Source: Verrucomicrobiota bacterium (GTDB taxonomy: Bacteria; Verrucomicrobiota; Verrucomicrobiia; Limisphaerales; AAA164-E04). Taken from it: a stretch of 32,738 bases of DNA. Both the position numbers and the translations under genes were made by a program. The stretch spans positions 1 to 32,738 of the forward strand of contig JALRAZ010000117.1 in NCBI GenBank assembly GCA_023257935.1, in the 5' to 3' direction. Shown here piece by piece: positions 1-7,953 of the stretch; the stretch's first letter is position 1, and each line of letters opens with the position of its first letter. The notes under the pieces are model-generated. The model ran no database searches, was not told the DNA's origin, and saw only the letters and a list, made by a program, of their open reading frames with translations.

Positions 1-529
1 CGGTTGTAAAACCATCTAAACTCGATCGGAGCGACCAAGCTCCAATACCGGTGAGAGATCGGCGTTCTTCCCATTGCAGCGTGTCAATCCCAAGCCGATA
101 GCCTGGATTCGGCTGAAGGGAAAAGGAGAAAAAATCATTCCCATCAAGGCCCGATCGACTCCAATCGCTCCCACTGAAGGCTCCCTTGGCAGATGTAGGA
201 TTGACCCCATTGCCGCGTAATATGTTCCCTACATCAACTCCTTGAAATGACTGATCAGGAGGCCATTGGCTTTCATTCCCTGATGAACCATCGAAGGAAA
301 AGGAAACCTCCAGGGCCTGCATCAATCCTGGCCATAACATCAGACAAAAGCCAATGCATAGCATGGGGCAGGAAGTTTGGAAAATTGACTGACCGATTTT
401 GAATGATCCTCTTTTCTGAGGCCGACCCGGCTGCGTCTCGCAATACAAATTGACAGAGGGGGGCTGGGTATGGAATCCGGACTGGCTGTGGGTGGAAACT
501 TGCGTAGTCTTCAGGTAGCGCCTGATCAT
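1..529 (-). CDS. Secreted PEP-CTERM-style surface protein, N-terminal part (cut by window edge)
   Basis: An open frame begins with ATG at 529 and runs leftward off the window, giving about 176 residues. A hydrophobic segment (MLCIGFCLMLWPGLMQA) at residues 56-72 looks like a signal peptide, so the true start may be the ATG at 364 or a nearby upstream codon. The mature part starts LEVSFSF and continues with GxDxxxFxFSLxPxPGYRLxIDTLxWEERRSLTGxGxWxLRSSLDGF. That layout is typical of beta-sandwich extracellular proteins from Planctomycetota and Verrucomicrobiota that often end in a PEP-CTERM sorting signal; the C-terminus is outside the window, so the signal itself is not seen. The ATG at 529 overlaps the stop of an upstream 93-codon frame (ATGA), which favours that start or at least cotranscription. 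Function is unknown; a surface or matrix role is inferred. Confidence 0.7.
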   Translation of the reverse strand, partial: MIRRYLKTTQVSTHSQSGFHTQPPSVNLYCETQPGRPQKRGSFKIGQSIFQTSCPMLCIGFCLMLWPGLMQALEVSFSFDGSSGNESQWPPDQSFQGVDVGNILRGNGVNPTSAKGAFSGSDWSRSGLDGNDFFSFSLQPNPGYRLGIDTLQWEERRSLTGIGAWSLRSSLDGFTT

Positions 530-807
530 GGTATTTGCTCTTTGATGATGATGAAGTGATATCGTGTCATTGAAGAAACCTTCAAATGTGTTTGGATGCT
601 TGGTATTCGTAAAAGAACCTTTCTTGATCCCGAATCGATGATGAGGGTGAAGGTGGTTTGAGAATAACCTACCAGCCGTGATGTGAGTGTAGCCTGATAG
701 AAGATAGGACTCTGAGCTGCTCTTTCTTTCCATGGTGAAGCGTCAGGGGAGCCATTAAAGCGACAGATCATTAAAATTTGATCGCCTGTGCCCCACGAAA
801 ACAGCAT
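526..807 (-). CDS. Possible small hypothetical protein upstream of the secreted protein
   Basis: A 93-codon frame (ATG at 807; another in-frame ATG at 771) ends in TGA at 526-528, sharing an ATGA overlap with the next minus-strand gene. The product has alternating hydrophobic/polar stretches (YQATLTSRLVGYSQTTFTLI, then SRKVLLRIP) that could be a small beta domain. I recognise no family. The ATGA junction and the lack of any other explanation for this 250-nt gap argue for a gene. Against it, the 807 start lies inside the divergent lipoprotein gene. The start at 771 would remove that conflict and leave 81 residues. Treat as tentative. Confidence 0.4.
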   Translation of the reverse strand: MLFSWGTGDQILMICRFNGSPDASPWKERAAQSPIFYQATLTSRLVGYSQTTFTLIIDSGSRKVLLRIPSIQTHLKVSSMTRYHFIIIKEQIP

Positions 808-1303
808 GGTCGGAGAGATGACTCATCCAAGGTTTCAGAGGTTCAGGTTTTTGGGAATGGTGCTTGCTCTCTGCGGGCTGTGCTCCTGTGCCAGCGTGTC
901 GCTGGACCAATCCAAACCCCAGCACCTGACAGCCCACTTCACCCATTGGTCACGTGCGTCAGTCGAAAATCTTTTTGCTACGTTTATGGATGCCAAGTCA
1001 TTCCAAGCCTCGGATGACCGCAACGGTTGCATTCGGTATGATCGGGAAGGCAATCACTGGGATCATTTTCGTTATGGATCATTCCTAGAGCCGACCGCTT
1101 GGATCCGAGTCAGCAGCCGAGTTAGCCACGATGCTGAATCAGCCATTTCGACCCTGCACCTGGAAATTTCAGTTGTCACAGATCGACTGAGTAGCCTTGA
1201 AGAGGAACACCCACCTCGACCTCAACACCTCGAGGCGGTGCGGGCCCTGCTCGATGAGTTCGAAGGATTTATGCTACGCCCTGCCTCCGAAGAGGAGGTC
1301 TGA
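806..1303 (+). CDS. Small putative lipoprotein
   Basis: About 165 residues. A positively charged N-terminus (PRFQRFRF) is followed by a hydrophobic run and a lipobox-like LCSC ahead of ASVSLDQS, so the product is probably a lipoprotein acylated at that cysteine and held in the outer membrane. The rest is soluble and mixed alpha/beta, with an acidic end (ASEEEV); no known domain is recognised. GTG 788, ATG 806 and ATG 818 are all possible starts. The signal peptide fits best from 806 or 818, and none has a well-placed ribosome site. The gene converges on the FHA gene with only 2 nt between stops. It is divergent from the possible 93-codon gene. Function unknown. Confidence 0.65.
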   Translation: MVGEMTHPRFQRFRFLGMVLALCGLCSCASVSLDQSKPQHLTAHFTHWSRASVENLFATFMDAKSFQASDDRNGCIRYDREGNHWDHFRYGSFLEPTAWIRVSSRVSHDAESAISTLHLEISVVTDRLSSLEEEHPPRPQHLEAVRALLDEFEGFMLRPASEEEV

Positions 1304-1305
1304 GA

Positions 1306-1713
1306 TCAATCCATCGAAACAAGGCGGTAGATGAGCATGAATTGGCTCAAAAGTGCGAGGAGAAGCAATCCGTAAAACATGCTTTCTGTCACCTTCCCTG
1401 ATCGGGCGGGAGCTGCTTGCAATTCGAGTCTCCAACGGAAAGATCCCATGGTGATGACGTCTCCAGGTTTGAGAGTGGCTTGACCCTGGAAGGTTGTGTC
1501 ATTCAACCACACTTGAGTCTCCTGAGAACAGATAGCTGTCACTTTGCCATCCTCCCGAGGATTCAGAGTCAAATGGTTTTCCCAGACCCCTGGAAGTTCA
1601 AGCGAGAGTTGTGCGGAAAGGTTACGGCCAATCACAAAAGGCCATTGGTTGATCTCAACCACTCCCACGGGTTCCCCAGCCAAAGGGTTTCGTTGGGGAA
1701 CAATGACAAACAC
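1306..1713 (-). CDS. Tail-anchored FHA-domain protein of the EPS operon
   Basis: 135 residues, GTG start. Residues about 20-95 match a forkhead-associated domain: WPFVIGRN at the first conserved strand, a central region with NHLTL and TQVWLND, then LKPGDVITMGSFRWRL. FHA domains bind phosphothreonine peptides. The C-terminus is a single membrane helix (MFYGLLLLALLSQFMLIYRL) with only three residues after it, so this is a tail-anchored protein with the FHA domain facing the cytoplasm. It is the last gene after the BY-kinase and Wza-type genes, starting 3 nt beyond the wza stop, so it is probably translated from the same message. A phospho-reader at the inner membrane beside a tyrosine kinase suggests a role in regulating polysaccharide export. 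The ligand is unknown and no Ser/Thr kinase is visible in the window. Confidence 0.8.
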   Translation of the reverse strand: MFVIVPQRNPLAGEPVGVVEINQWPFVIGRNLSAQLSLELPGVWENHLTLNPREDGKVTAICSQETQVWLNDTTFQGQATLKPGDVITMGSFRWRLELQAAPARSGKVTESMFYGLLLLALLSQFMLIYRLVSMD

Positions 1714-1716
1714 AGA

Positions 1717-2376
1717 TCAATAAAGACGTCTGGGGACATCAATGATGTCTCTTGGGTAGACCTGAGGGTCGAAGCGGCTATCGCGCCGGGCCTTCTCATA
1801 GTCGAAATAGAATTTAGTCCCGTTAGCTCGAGTGATCCCAATCTTTCGCTTTTTGGCAAAATCGGTAAGGCCACCCGCTTGAGAGATGGCTTCCACCGCT
1901 GTGGTTTCGCCCACGTATGGATAGCGACCCGGTTGAATGACTTCTCCGTTGAGCGTAAACAAGCGATCCTCCGTTCCCACCGTGATGGAAATGGTGGTGA
2001 AAATTTTTGGCACATAGGCTTCATGCAGTCGTGACTGAAGCTGAGGTGGGGTCAAACCGGATGCCTGAATCGGCTGACTAAGATAGGGCGGATGCAGGGT
2101 ACCATCCTCGCGGACGCGCTCCTCATGAATGGGAGGGGGGCTTGGAATACCGGCAAAAATAATGGTGACCTTCTCCCCAACCGACAATTCCATGCCCGTT
2201 GCGCTGGCCTCTCCTGCGGGAAAACCGCTGGGATCCACTTCCGTGGGTAGGGTTTCACATCCCGATCCCAACCATCCCATCAATAGGACACCAAGACACC
2301 CAGTCCATCCAATGGGACGCCTTTTCCCAAGAAACAAGCTCATGAAACGATTCACTAAATTACGCATACTGATCAA
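1717..2376 (-). CDS. Polysaccharide export lipoprotein, Wza-like
   Basis: 219 residues from TTG 2376; ATG 2367 is an equally good start. A signal peptide ends in a lipobox (LGSGC), predicting an outer-membrane or periplasmic lipoprotein. Residues about 65-125 match the polysaccharide export domain (ELSVGEKVTIIF, then RVREDGTLHPPYL and LTPPQLQSRL). Residues about 140-190 form one SLBB domain (LFTLNGEVIQPGRYPYVGET, then AISQAGGLTDFA). It is shorter than E. coli Wza (about 380 aa), having one SLBB domain and no C-terminal pore helix, which is usual for the compact class found beside Wzz/kinase fusions. The TTG start overlaps the kinase stop by 4 nt (TTGA), so translation is probably coupled. Role: periplasmic or outer-membrane conduit for exopolysaccharide. 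Confidence 0.88.
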   Translation of the reverse strand: MISMRNLVNRFMSLFLGKRRPIGWTGCLGVLLMGWLGSGCETLPTEVDPSGFPAGEASATGMELSVGEKVTIIFAGIPSPPPIHEERVREDGTLHPPYLSQPIQASGLTPPQLQSRLHEAYVPKIFTTISITVGTEDRLFTLNGEVIQPGRYPYVGETTAVEAISQAGGLTDFAKKRKIGITRANGTKFYFDYEKARRDSRFDPQVYPRDIIDVPRRLY

Positions 2377-4559
2377 AATTTGTTTTTCAACCCCAAATCT
2401 CCCTTGGTTTGGCCCTTAGCCGAGTCTGAACCCGATTTAGATCCCTTTTTCTTAGACTCCTCACCATCCTGCTTGGAGTAGTAGTCGTAGTAATAGCCAC
2501 TGTAATAATAGTAGTAGGAATCTTGAGAGATATTGATGTTGTTAAGGACAACGCCCAACAAATTACCACCGACTTTTTCAACCATTTGCTTGGCTCGTAT
2601 GGTCATAGCCTGTGGATACTTACGATACTGAATAACCAGCACGGCCATATCCACTTCACTCGCCAAGATGGAGGCATCACTCACCCCCATGATAGGAGGC
2701 GAGTCAAAGAACACGTAATCATAGCGCTTCTTGACATCCTGGATAAAGTCCTTCATTTGCTGGGAGTTAAGGATCCCCATCGAACTGCTGGGTAATTTGC
2801 CACTAGGCATGAAGTGCAAGGTATCCAATTTAGTGGTCTGAATCACTTCCTCCGCAGTTTTTTGACCGAGCAGGAAATCAGTCAAGCCCACCGCGTTGGA
2901 AACACCCACCAACTTGTGAAGACTTGGACGTCTTAAGTCAGAATCAATGATCAGCACTCTTGCATCGTTTTGAGCAAAAATGGTTGCCAGGTTAAAAATA
3001 GTGGTCGACTTTCCTTCACCAGCTCCACCGCTGACAACTGTCATCGTGTTGAAAGAAGAATCTTTCCTTGAAAAGAGTATGTTGGTTCGCAAGACACGAT
3101 AGGCCTCCGCATGAGGGCTATCAGGTCCTTCCAACATGAGTGATTGTACATTTTGAGGAATCACACCCAGAACGGGTGCCTCCAGAGCCTGCTCGACATC
3201 ATCAATCGTCTTAACACTTGTATCCAGGTATTCAATAAAGAATGCCAAGCCAACACCTGCAATCAAACCCACCAACACGCCGAGTGCCAAATTGAGCAGT
3301 TTCTTGGGCCTGACAGGCTCGTCATTGGGCTCGGCCCGATCATAAATCTCCACGATAGACTCGGTCGGCAAAGCGGCGTCGACTGTTTCCTGCAAAATGC
3401 GAATCATGATCATGTCACTGATCTTGGAGAGATTTTCCAAATCTCGCTTGGCAGTGAAATAGGGGCGATACTTCGCGGTTTTCTCCGCATCATTGGCTTT
3501 CGCATTCTCCACAGCCTCACTTAACTCGTTCAGCTCGTTCTGGGCAGCATTAACTTGGCTTTGGAGCCCGCGCAGAACACCCGTGATTTCGCTAGTGACC
3601 TGAACTTCAATTTCGCCCAACAACTGGGCGATGGATTTCATCTGAGGATGCTCCTGGCCATGGATGGCCTTAAGCTGAGCGAAAGATTGTCGAGCTTTGT
3701 CGTACTCGTTCAGCAAACTGGTCAGCCTTAGATTGCCTGGCATGGCCGTAAGAATGGTATTCTTCAGCTGCTCTAGAGTCATCGCTTCCAGCTCATTGAA
3801 CAGGGTTTGGAAACGTATCAGTTTGGCCTCGGCAACGGTACGCTCTTGTTCAAGTCGCAGCACAATCTGAGGTTCCGTCGTCATGCCTATCGAGCTGCCC
3901 TCAGCACTGTAGATGTCAGAAATATTCAGTTCCTCACGCAAGGCATCCAACTCTGCCTGCTTCAACTTAACCTTTTCATTTTGGTCGGCATATTGCGCCT
4001 TAAGGGCGTCGATGCCTGCATTGGCCATGCTCTTGAGGTTGGATTCACGAACCGATTTATATTGCTCAGCTATCTCTTGAGCAATGGATGCCGCTTCATC
4101 CTTGTCTTGGCTGTAAGCTGTGATTTCGATGAGACTCGTGTTTCGATACTGATCCACCTCAATGGTTTTTTTCAACACATCAAAGGCTTCTGTCAGGCTC
4201 AGTGGCTGCTTGAGATTGTAGCGCTCCATCCATTTATTGCGCAGTTCCAATGACTCAATCACCGGGTGCAGCACCACCTTGGACTGTATTTTTTCGAATT
4301 CAGTGAGGACCCAATAGGGATCGTGCTGCTGGGACATCTGCATCCCAATGAGTGGGGTGATGTCGGCACTATCCTTCTCAATGGCAATCCTGACAGAACT
4401 GGAGTAGGTGGGTTTGAGGATGTAGGTCACCAGCGCGGTGGTCAGGACGACCAGAAGAAAAACCGCTAGAATGACCGTCTTGCGGATACGTATGATGCGC
4501 CAATAATCAAGGAAATGCAGTTTGGAATCGGACTGCTGCGGATTGGGTTTGTTCTGCAT
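2373..4559 (-). CDS. Polysaccharide co-polymerase / BY-type tyrosine autokinase (Wzz-Wzc fusion)
   Basis: 728 residues from ATG 4559; a TTG 12 codons upstream is less likely. An N-terminal Wzz domain has a membrane helix at about 28-48. A long periplasmic coiled-coil region follows (about 175-370), then a second helix at about 424-443. The cytoplasmic kinase has Walker A GGAGEGKST (about 511-519), Walker A' VLIIDSDLRRPS and Walker B YDYVFFDSPP. A C-terminal tyrosine cluster has ten Tyr within 13 residues, followed by a Lys/Ser-rich tail. These are hallmarks of bacterial BY-kinases that autophosphorylate on the Tyr tail and control polymer length and export. Its own start follows a terminator hairpin. 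It is joined by TTGA to the Wza-like gene and through that to the FHA gene. The untidy, charged tail after the Tyr cluster is longer than in Wzc. Confidence 0.93.
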   Translation of the reverse strand: MQNKPNPQQSDSKLHFLDYWRIIRIRKTVILAVFLLVVLTTALVTYILKPTYSSSVRIAIEKDSADITPLIGMQMSQQHDPYWVLTEFEKIQSKVVLHPVIESLELRNKWMERYNLKQPLSLTEAFDVLKKTIEVDQYRNTSLIEITAYSQDKDEAASIAQEIAEQYKSVRESNLKSMANAGIDALKAQYADQNEKVKLKQAELDALREELNISDIYSAEGSSIGMTTEPQIVLRLEQERTVAEAKLIRFQTLFNELEAMTLEQLKNTILTAMPGNLRLTSLLNEYDKARQSFAQLKAIHGQEHPQMKSIAQLLGEIEVQVTSEITGVLRGLQSQVNAAQNELNELSEAVENAKANDAEKTAKYRPYFTAKRDLENLSKISDMIMIRILQETVDAALPTESIVEIYDRAEPNDEPVRPKKLLNLALGVLVGLIAGVGLAFFIEYLDTSVKTIDDVEQALEAPVLGVIPQNVQSLMLEGPDSPHAEAYRVLRTNILFSRKDSSFNTMTVVSGGAGEGKSTTIFNLATIFAQNDARVLIIDSDLRRPSLHKLVGVSNAVGLTDFLLGQKTAEEVIQTTKLDTLHFMPSGKLPSSSMGILNSQQMKDFIQDVKKRYDYVFFDSPPIMGVSDASILASEVDMAVLVIQYRKYPQAMTIRAKQMVEKVGGNLLGVVLNNINISQDSYYYYYSGYYYDYYSKQDGEESKKKGSKSGSDSAKGQTKGDLGLKNKF

Positions 4560-4605
4560 GGACAGTTGGACAACCGAAAAGGGATTTTTGATCAAAAGAT
4601 GAAAA

Positions 4606-4642
4606 CGGGGAGGCTAGAATGAAATAAGTTCCAGCCTCCCCG
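4606..4642 (-). terminator. Rho-independent terminator after the beta-barrel gene
   Basis: Perfect 10-bp inverted repeat: CGGGGAGGCT at 4606-4615 and its complement at 4633-4642, with a 17-nt loop. On the minus strand the stem is followed by TTTTCATCTTTT. It lies 25 nt past the stop of the outer-membrane protein and 46 nt before the kinase ATG, so it separates the two units or limits read-through into the kinase operon. Confidence 0.8.
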
Positions 4643-4666
4643 ATTCACATGAAGTAAACGCAAGGA

Positions 4667-5920
4667 CTAGTAGCTAGCCTTCAAGCCGATGTAGACCCGA
4701 TTACGATCAAAGCTACGTCCAAGATCAGAACTCAGATCGTCAAAGTTGTAGCCAGTCTCGGCCTGTAGATACTGGTTGATAGTATAGGCCAGGTTGGCGC
4801 CTAAACTCAGGTAATCATCTGAAGGGCTGCCAGGTAGGCTGTCACCGAAGGAACTCATCGCATACATACCGACAAGGTTAGCCGTCAGTTTGGCAGTCAA
4901 CTGATGCGTCAAGCTGGCGTAGATGGATGTGGTTTCCTGATCAAGAATCAGTGTCTGCAGGAAATAGGGGATATCTGTTTGATTCCTTTCGTGCCTCAAG
5001 CCAACGGAAAGATTACTTCCTTTGGCATAGGCATAGGAGAGATTGGCGTCGATGTAAGGACTTACGGTAGAATCGTCAGCCACATTGGCATTGTCGTAGG
5101 TGGTAAACTGAGCACCTGCTCTGAGGGAAGTTGAGAGCTCAGGGCTGAACGCGTGATCGATTCCTGCATAGACGTAGTGCGAATCGCTGTTTCGCACATC
5201 TGAGGGGCTACCTCCGGGCTGCAACAAGTCATCGCTTGTGTAATCGACGATTCGATACTGGTAGCCCACCAGCGCACTAGTAGCAGGCCTTAGTTGTGTG
5301 CGAAGATTGGCAGAGAGTCGGTGTTCAACACGATCGAGCAAGGCAGAGAAACTTCCATCGCCATCGGCGTCGTAATTGATCAAGTCGTTTTTGTAGCCGC
5401 CAACTAGGCTCAAGGTATCACTAAGTTGGGCGGTTAGGCTCAGATTGGCGGAGTTACGAAGGGCGTCGGAGTCAGCTCTAAGGGCCCTAAAACGAGTCGC
5501 GCCAGTAGGATCAATCACCTCCGGCTCTTGAGCGATCACAAACTGATCAGTGAGACTCAACGACAGATTCTGATTGATATCGTGGTTGATACCGAGGTTG
5601 AAACTGTGGTTGTGATCTGAGTTGTCTGGATCACGATCGTCAAACCATCTCAGTGTGTATTGATAACCTGCATTGAGTAGGGTTTGTTCCTTGACCAAGT
5701 TGTAGTTAAGGCTTGGGGAAAGCTCGAAACCAAAGCTGTCAGGAGACGACCCCACGGCGCTGGGCAATGTGAGGATGTTATCATCGTAGAAGCCCCGAAG
5801 ATTAGCTTTGATACTCCACGGTTTGGACGACTCGATGCGGCTGAGACCATCGCCAGCGGCAGCGTGCAGGCCAACAGCTCCTAGAGCGGCCAAACCAGCA
5901 GCAGATACAATCTTTTTCAT
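4667..5920 (-). CDS. Outer-membrane beta-barrel protein of EPS locus
   Basis: 417 residues with a clear signal peptide (MKKIVSAAGLAALGAVGLHAAAG). The remainder is made of amphipathic strands of 8-12 residues separated by polar Asp/Asn/Ser-rich turns, ending in an aromatic residue (YIGLKASY), the usual BAM recognition signal. The strand pattern and position beside Wzz/kinase and Wza genes match the BBP2-type barrels found in exopolysaccharide loci, including those tied to exosortase systems. Likely role: outer-membrane channel or scaffold for polymer secretion. It has its own sigma70-like promoter and a strong terminator, so it can be expressed separately from the kinase operon. Not an enzyme as far as I can see (no catalytic motif noticed). 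Confidence 0.82.
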   Translation of the reverse strand: MKKIVSAAGLAALGAVGLHAAAGDGLSRIESSKPWSIKANLRGFYDDNILTLPSAVGSSPDSFGFELSPSLNYNLVKEQTLLNAGYQYTLRWFDDRDPDNSDHNHSFNLGINHDINQNLSLSLTDQFVIAQEPEVIDPTGATRFRALRADSDALRNSANLSLTAQLSDTLSLVGGYKNDLINYDADGDGSFSALLDRVEHRLSANLRTQLRPATSALVGYQYRIVDYTSDDLLQPGGSPSDVRNSDSHYVYAGIDHAFSPELSTSLRAGAQFTTYDNANVADDSTVSPYIDANLSYAYAKGSNLSVGLRHERNQTDIPYFLQTLILDQETTSIYASLTHQLTAKLTANLVGMYAMSSFGDSLPGSPSDDYLSLGANLAYTINQYLQAETGYNFDDLSSDLGRSFDRNRVYIGLKASY

Positions 5921-5974
5921 ACTTGGATTTACGGTTTATTTACTGGTCAAACCAGGAATTAAGCGATTTGAAAA

Positions 5975-6003
5975 ATAATCGGTGAGGCGTGAGCGCTTGT
6001 CAA
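5975..6003 (-). promoter_or_regulatory. Sigma70-type promoter for the beta-barrel gene
   Basis: On the minus strand a perfect -35 TTGACA (6003-5998) is followed by a 17-nt spacer and GATTAT (5980-5975, four of six matches to TATAAT). The predicted start near 5968 gives a leader of about 48 nt to the ATG at 5920. This sits in the 157-nt gap after the glycosyltransferase gene. I saw no -24/-12 sigma54 element in that gap, although the nearby regulator is NtrC-class. Confidence 0.6.
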
Positions 6004-6077
6004 ACATAAATACGCTCATCTAAACGGGTCGATTAATGAAGAGCCATCATGAATCATGGGAAAACTGTTGTAAATCC

Positions 6078-7949
6078 TCAATTTGACTGAAATGCCGGCA
6101 ACCATCGCTGCTTATCTGAGACATATAATTGGTCCTGGACTAAACCCGGATGCCCGTAAAGAAGCGGGAATCCTTTGGGTAGGTTGCTTCGAACCTGAAC
6201 GTCCATATAAAGCCTGGCCCATTCCTGCTGCCGATCCTGAAGAAACGAGGAAGTAAAGGGCAAATCAGTGGTGCGCTGGGTTAGGTAAAGTGCTTCAACG
6301 GCGTCCCGCTCATCATGGATTTGAAAGAAATCGGGGGACACTTTCCGTGTCAGCCAGTAGCACGGACGGTTGCCATACCAGGCGACAGCCCAGGGTATAT
6401 CACTCATCAAGGACTCTTGCTCGCTATTCCATTGTGAGAGGAGTTGGATTACTTTTGGGTTATAGATTGGGTAGGCAAAAGGTATGGGGCGAGGTGGGAG
6501 CAGACGTGTCCAGAGCGGCAGGCTTACCAGGGCGACAAATATTAAGGAGACCACGGGTCGAAGCCCCTCGTAGGGGAGCTCAAGCTGGTCCACGAGGGTT
6601 TGAAAAAAAGCCACCGCAAAGAGAAAAAGGAAGGGAGCCAACACAACCAAATGATTTTCCCCGTGAACTGTTTCGGCGAGTCCACTGCGGTAGGTTTGCC
6701 CCAATGCCTGCACCAGCACCATGAGCAAGACAACCCCAAGAGCAAACCATCGAAGTCGATTCAAGCTAGGGTTGCCAAAAGGCATGAATAAGCCAGCAAA
6801 GAAGAAAAAAGTAAGGAAACTGCCCCCAAGAGTAGGCATTTCTTCCTTGATGATTGTGGGTAATTTCTCAAATGCCTTGCGGAAGTATTGATCCAAGCCA
6901 GGTGCTGGCACCTCACTCAGGAAGGATCTTTCAAGACGGTCTTCAGGATAATCTGCAGTGTCCATGTAGAGATGATAACTTCTCAACCCAAACAAGGATC
7001 CACTGACTTGCATGTTTCTGATCAGCCATGGGGCCACAACCACCCCGGCTGTGAGGACGATTGTCAGGGTGACCAGCATCTTGCGCGTGTTCAGGCAAAG
7101 CAAGGTGAAGAGTATCACAGGCAGCAGCAGCCAGAGGAAGGCGTATCGGGTCAGTCCGGCAAGCCCAACTAGAAGTCCCGCAACACAGGCAACCCCTAGA
7201 AACCAGCTGGCAGAACGTGGATGGGCGGTTTGGATTGCTGAAGCATCAGACCCCTCTGCATCACCCTCCATGTCCTCATCAATCAAAGCTTCATTTTCTT
7301 GCCCACCTTCGGCCTTCGAAGCGCGCTCCAGCGCTACCAGAGAGCAGACCAGAAGCAGGAACCAGGTGGTGAGCAGCATGGTGTCATGGCCTGAAAAACA
7401 AAATTGCCAGAACCATTCGGCGCAGAAAAAACACGCCATCGACATCCAACCCACAGACTCATCGAAGAGCTTCTTGCCCAAATAAAGGAGCAGCAAGCCG
7501 TTGAGCAGAAAAAGCCCCTGATGAATGAAGCTGATCAACACCTCAGGCTGGTAGCGTCTGAAGGTTTCCGAACTGAAGGATGGGATGTCGTAATTGAAGG
7601 GCAACAGGCGCATCCAAAGACTCAGAAAAAATGGATGAACGGGCGGGGTTCCCATGTCCGGGTGCTCGGTGACGTTTTGGGCCGAACTCATGAAGCCCTC
7701 TCCTTTTTGGGCTTCTTCCAGGCTGAGTGCCAGTGGCCGCAGACTCAAGGTGGTGAAACCCCTGCCCTCGGAGAGCTGCCTTGCTAGATGAGCGCTTTCC
7801 ATGGCTCCTACAGTTGAGAAGCCTTGGTATTCGCGAACGTTGTAAATTGCCATGAGAGCGACCAGCGAAAGGATCATGGCCAGTCTCTGTAGCATTTTAC
7901 TGCCCTCTCCGACTTCGAATTTATGAATGATTTCCTGAATGGATGGCAT
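6078..7949 (-). CDS. GT-C family membrane glycosyltransferase (PMT/ArnT-like)
   Basis: 623 residues with about ten or more predicted membrane helices, among them 24-40, 140-160, 165-205, 245-310, 385-420 and 430-480. The arrangement, with a long first extracytoplasmic loop and the pairs LAGLTRYAFLWLLLP and APWLIRNMQVSGSLFG, is typical of the glycosyltransferase 39 / ArnT superfamily that uses polyprenyl-phosphate sugars. An acidic cytoplasmic loop near 215-245 (EALIDEDMEGDAEGSD) is unusual. The C-terminal 140 residues form a soluble periplasmic domain. It starts 4 nt after the response-regulator stop, so it is in the same transcript as the two-component genes. Substrate unknown; glycosylation of a protein or of the exported polymer is inferred from context. 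Confidence 0.8.
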   Translation of the reverse strand: MPSIQEIIHKFEVGEGSKMLQRLAMILSLVALMAIYNVREYQGFSTVGAMESAHLARQLSEGRGFTTLSLRPLALSLEEAQKGEGFMSSAQNVTEHPDMGTPPVHPFFLSLWMRLLPFNYDIPSFSSETFRRYQPEVLISFIHQGLFLLNGLLLLYLGKKLFDESVGWMSMACFFCAEWFWQFCFSGHDTMLLTTWFLLLVCSLVALERASKAEGGQENEALIDEDMEGDAEGSDASAIQTAHPRSASWFLGVACVAGLLVGLAGLTRYAFLWLLLPVILFTLLCLNTRKMLVTLTIVLTAGVVVAPWLIRNMQVSGSLFGLRSYHLYMDTADYPEDRLERSFLSEVPAPGLDQYFRKAFEKLPTIIKEEMPTLGGSFLTFFFFAGLFMPFGNPSLNRLRWFALGVVLLMVLVQALGQTYRSGLAETVHGENHLVVLAPFLFLFAVAFFQTLVDQLELPYEGLRPVVSLIFVALVSLPLWTRLLPPRPIPFAYPIYNPKVIQLLSQWNSEQESLMSDIPWAVAWYGNRPCYWLTRKVSPDFFQIHDERDAVEALYLTQRTTDLPFTSSFLQDRQQEWARLYMDVQVRSNLPKGFPLLYGHPGLVQDQLYVSDKQRWLPAFQSN

Positions 7950-7953
7950 GGAA

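Noticed and set aside
1417-2034. 205-codon plus-strand frame opposite the FHA and Wza genes
   Set aside because: It spans two well-supported genes on the other strand, crosses their junction and shows no motif.
6290-6724. 144-codon plus-strand frame opposite the glycosyltransferase gene
   Set aside because: Arg/Pro-rich antisense frame with no domain or ribosome site; the opposite strand has clear membrane helices.
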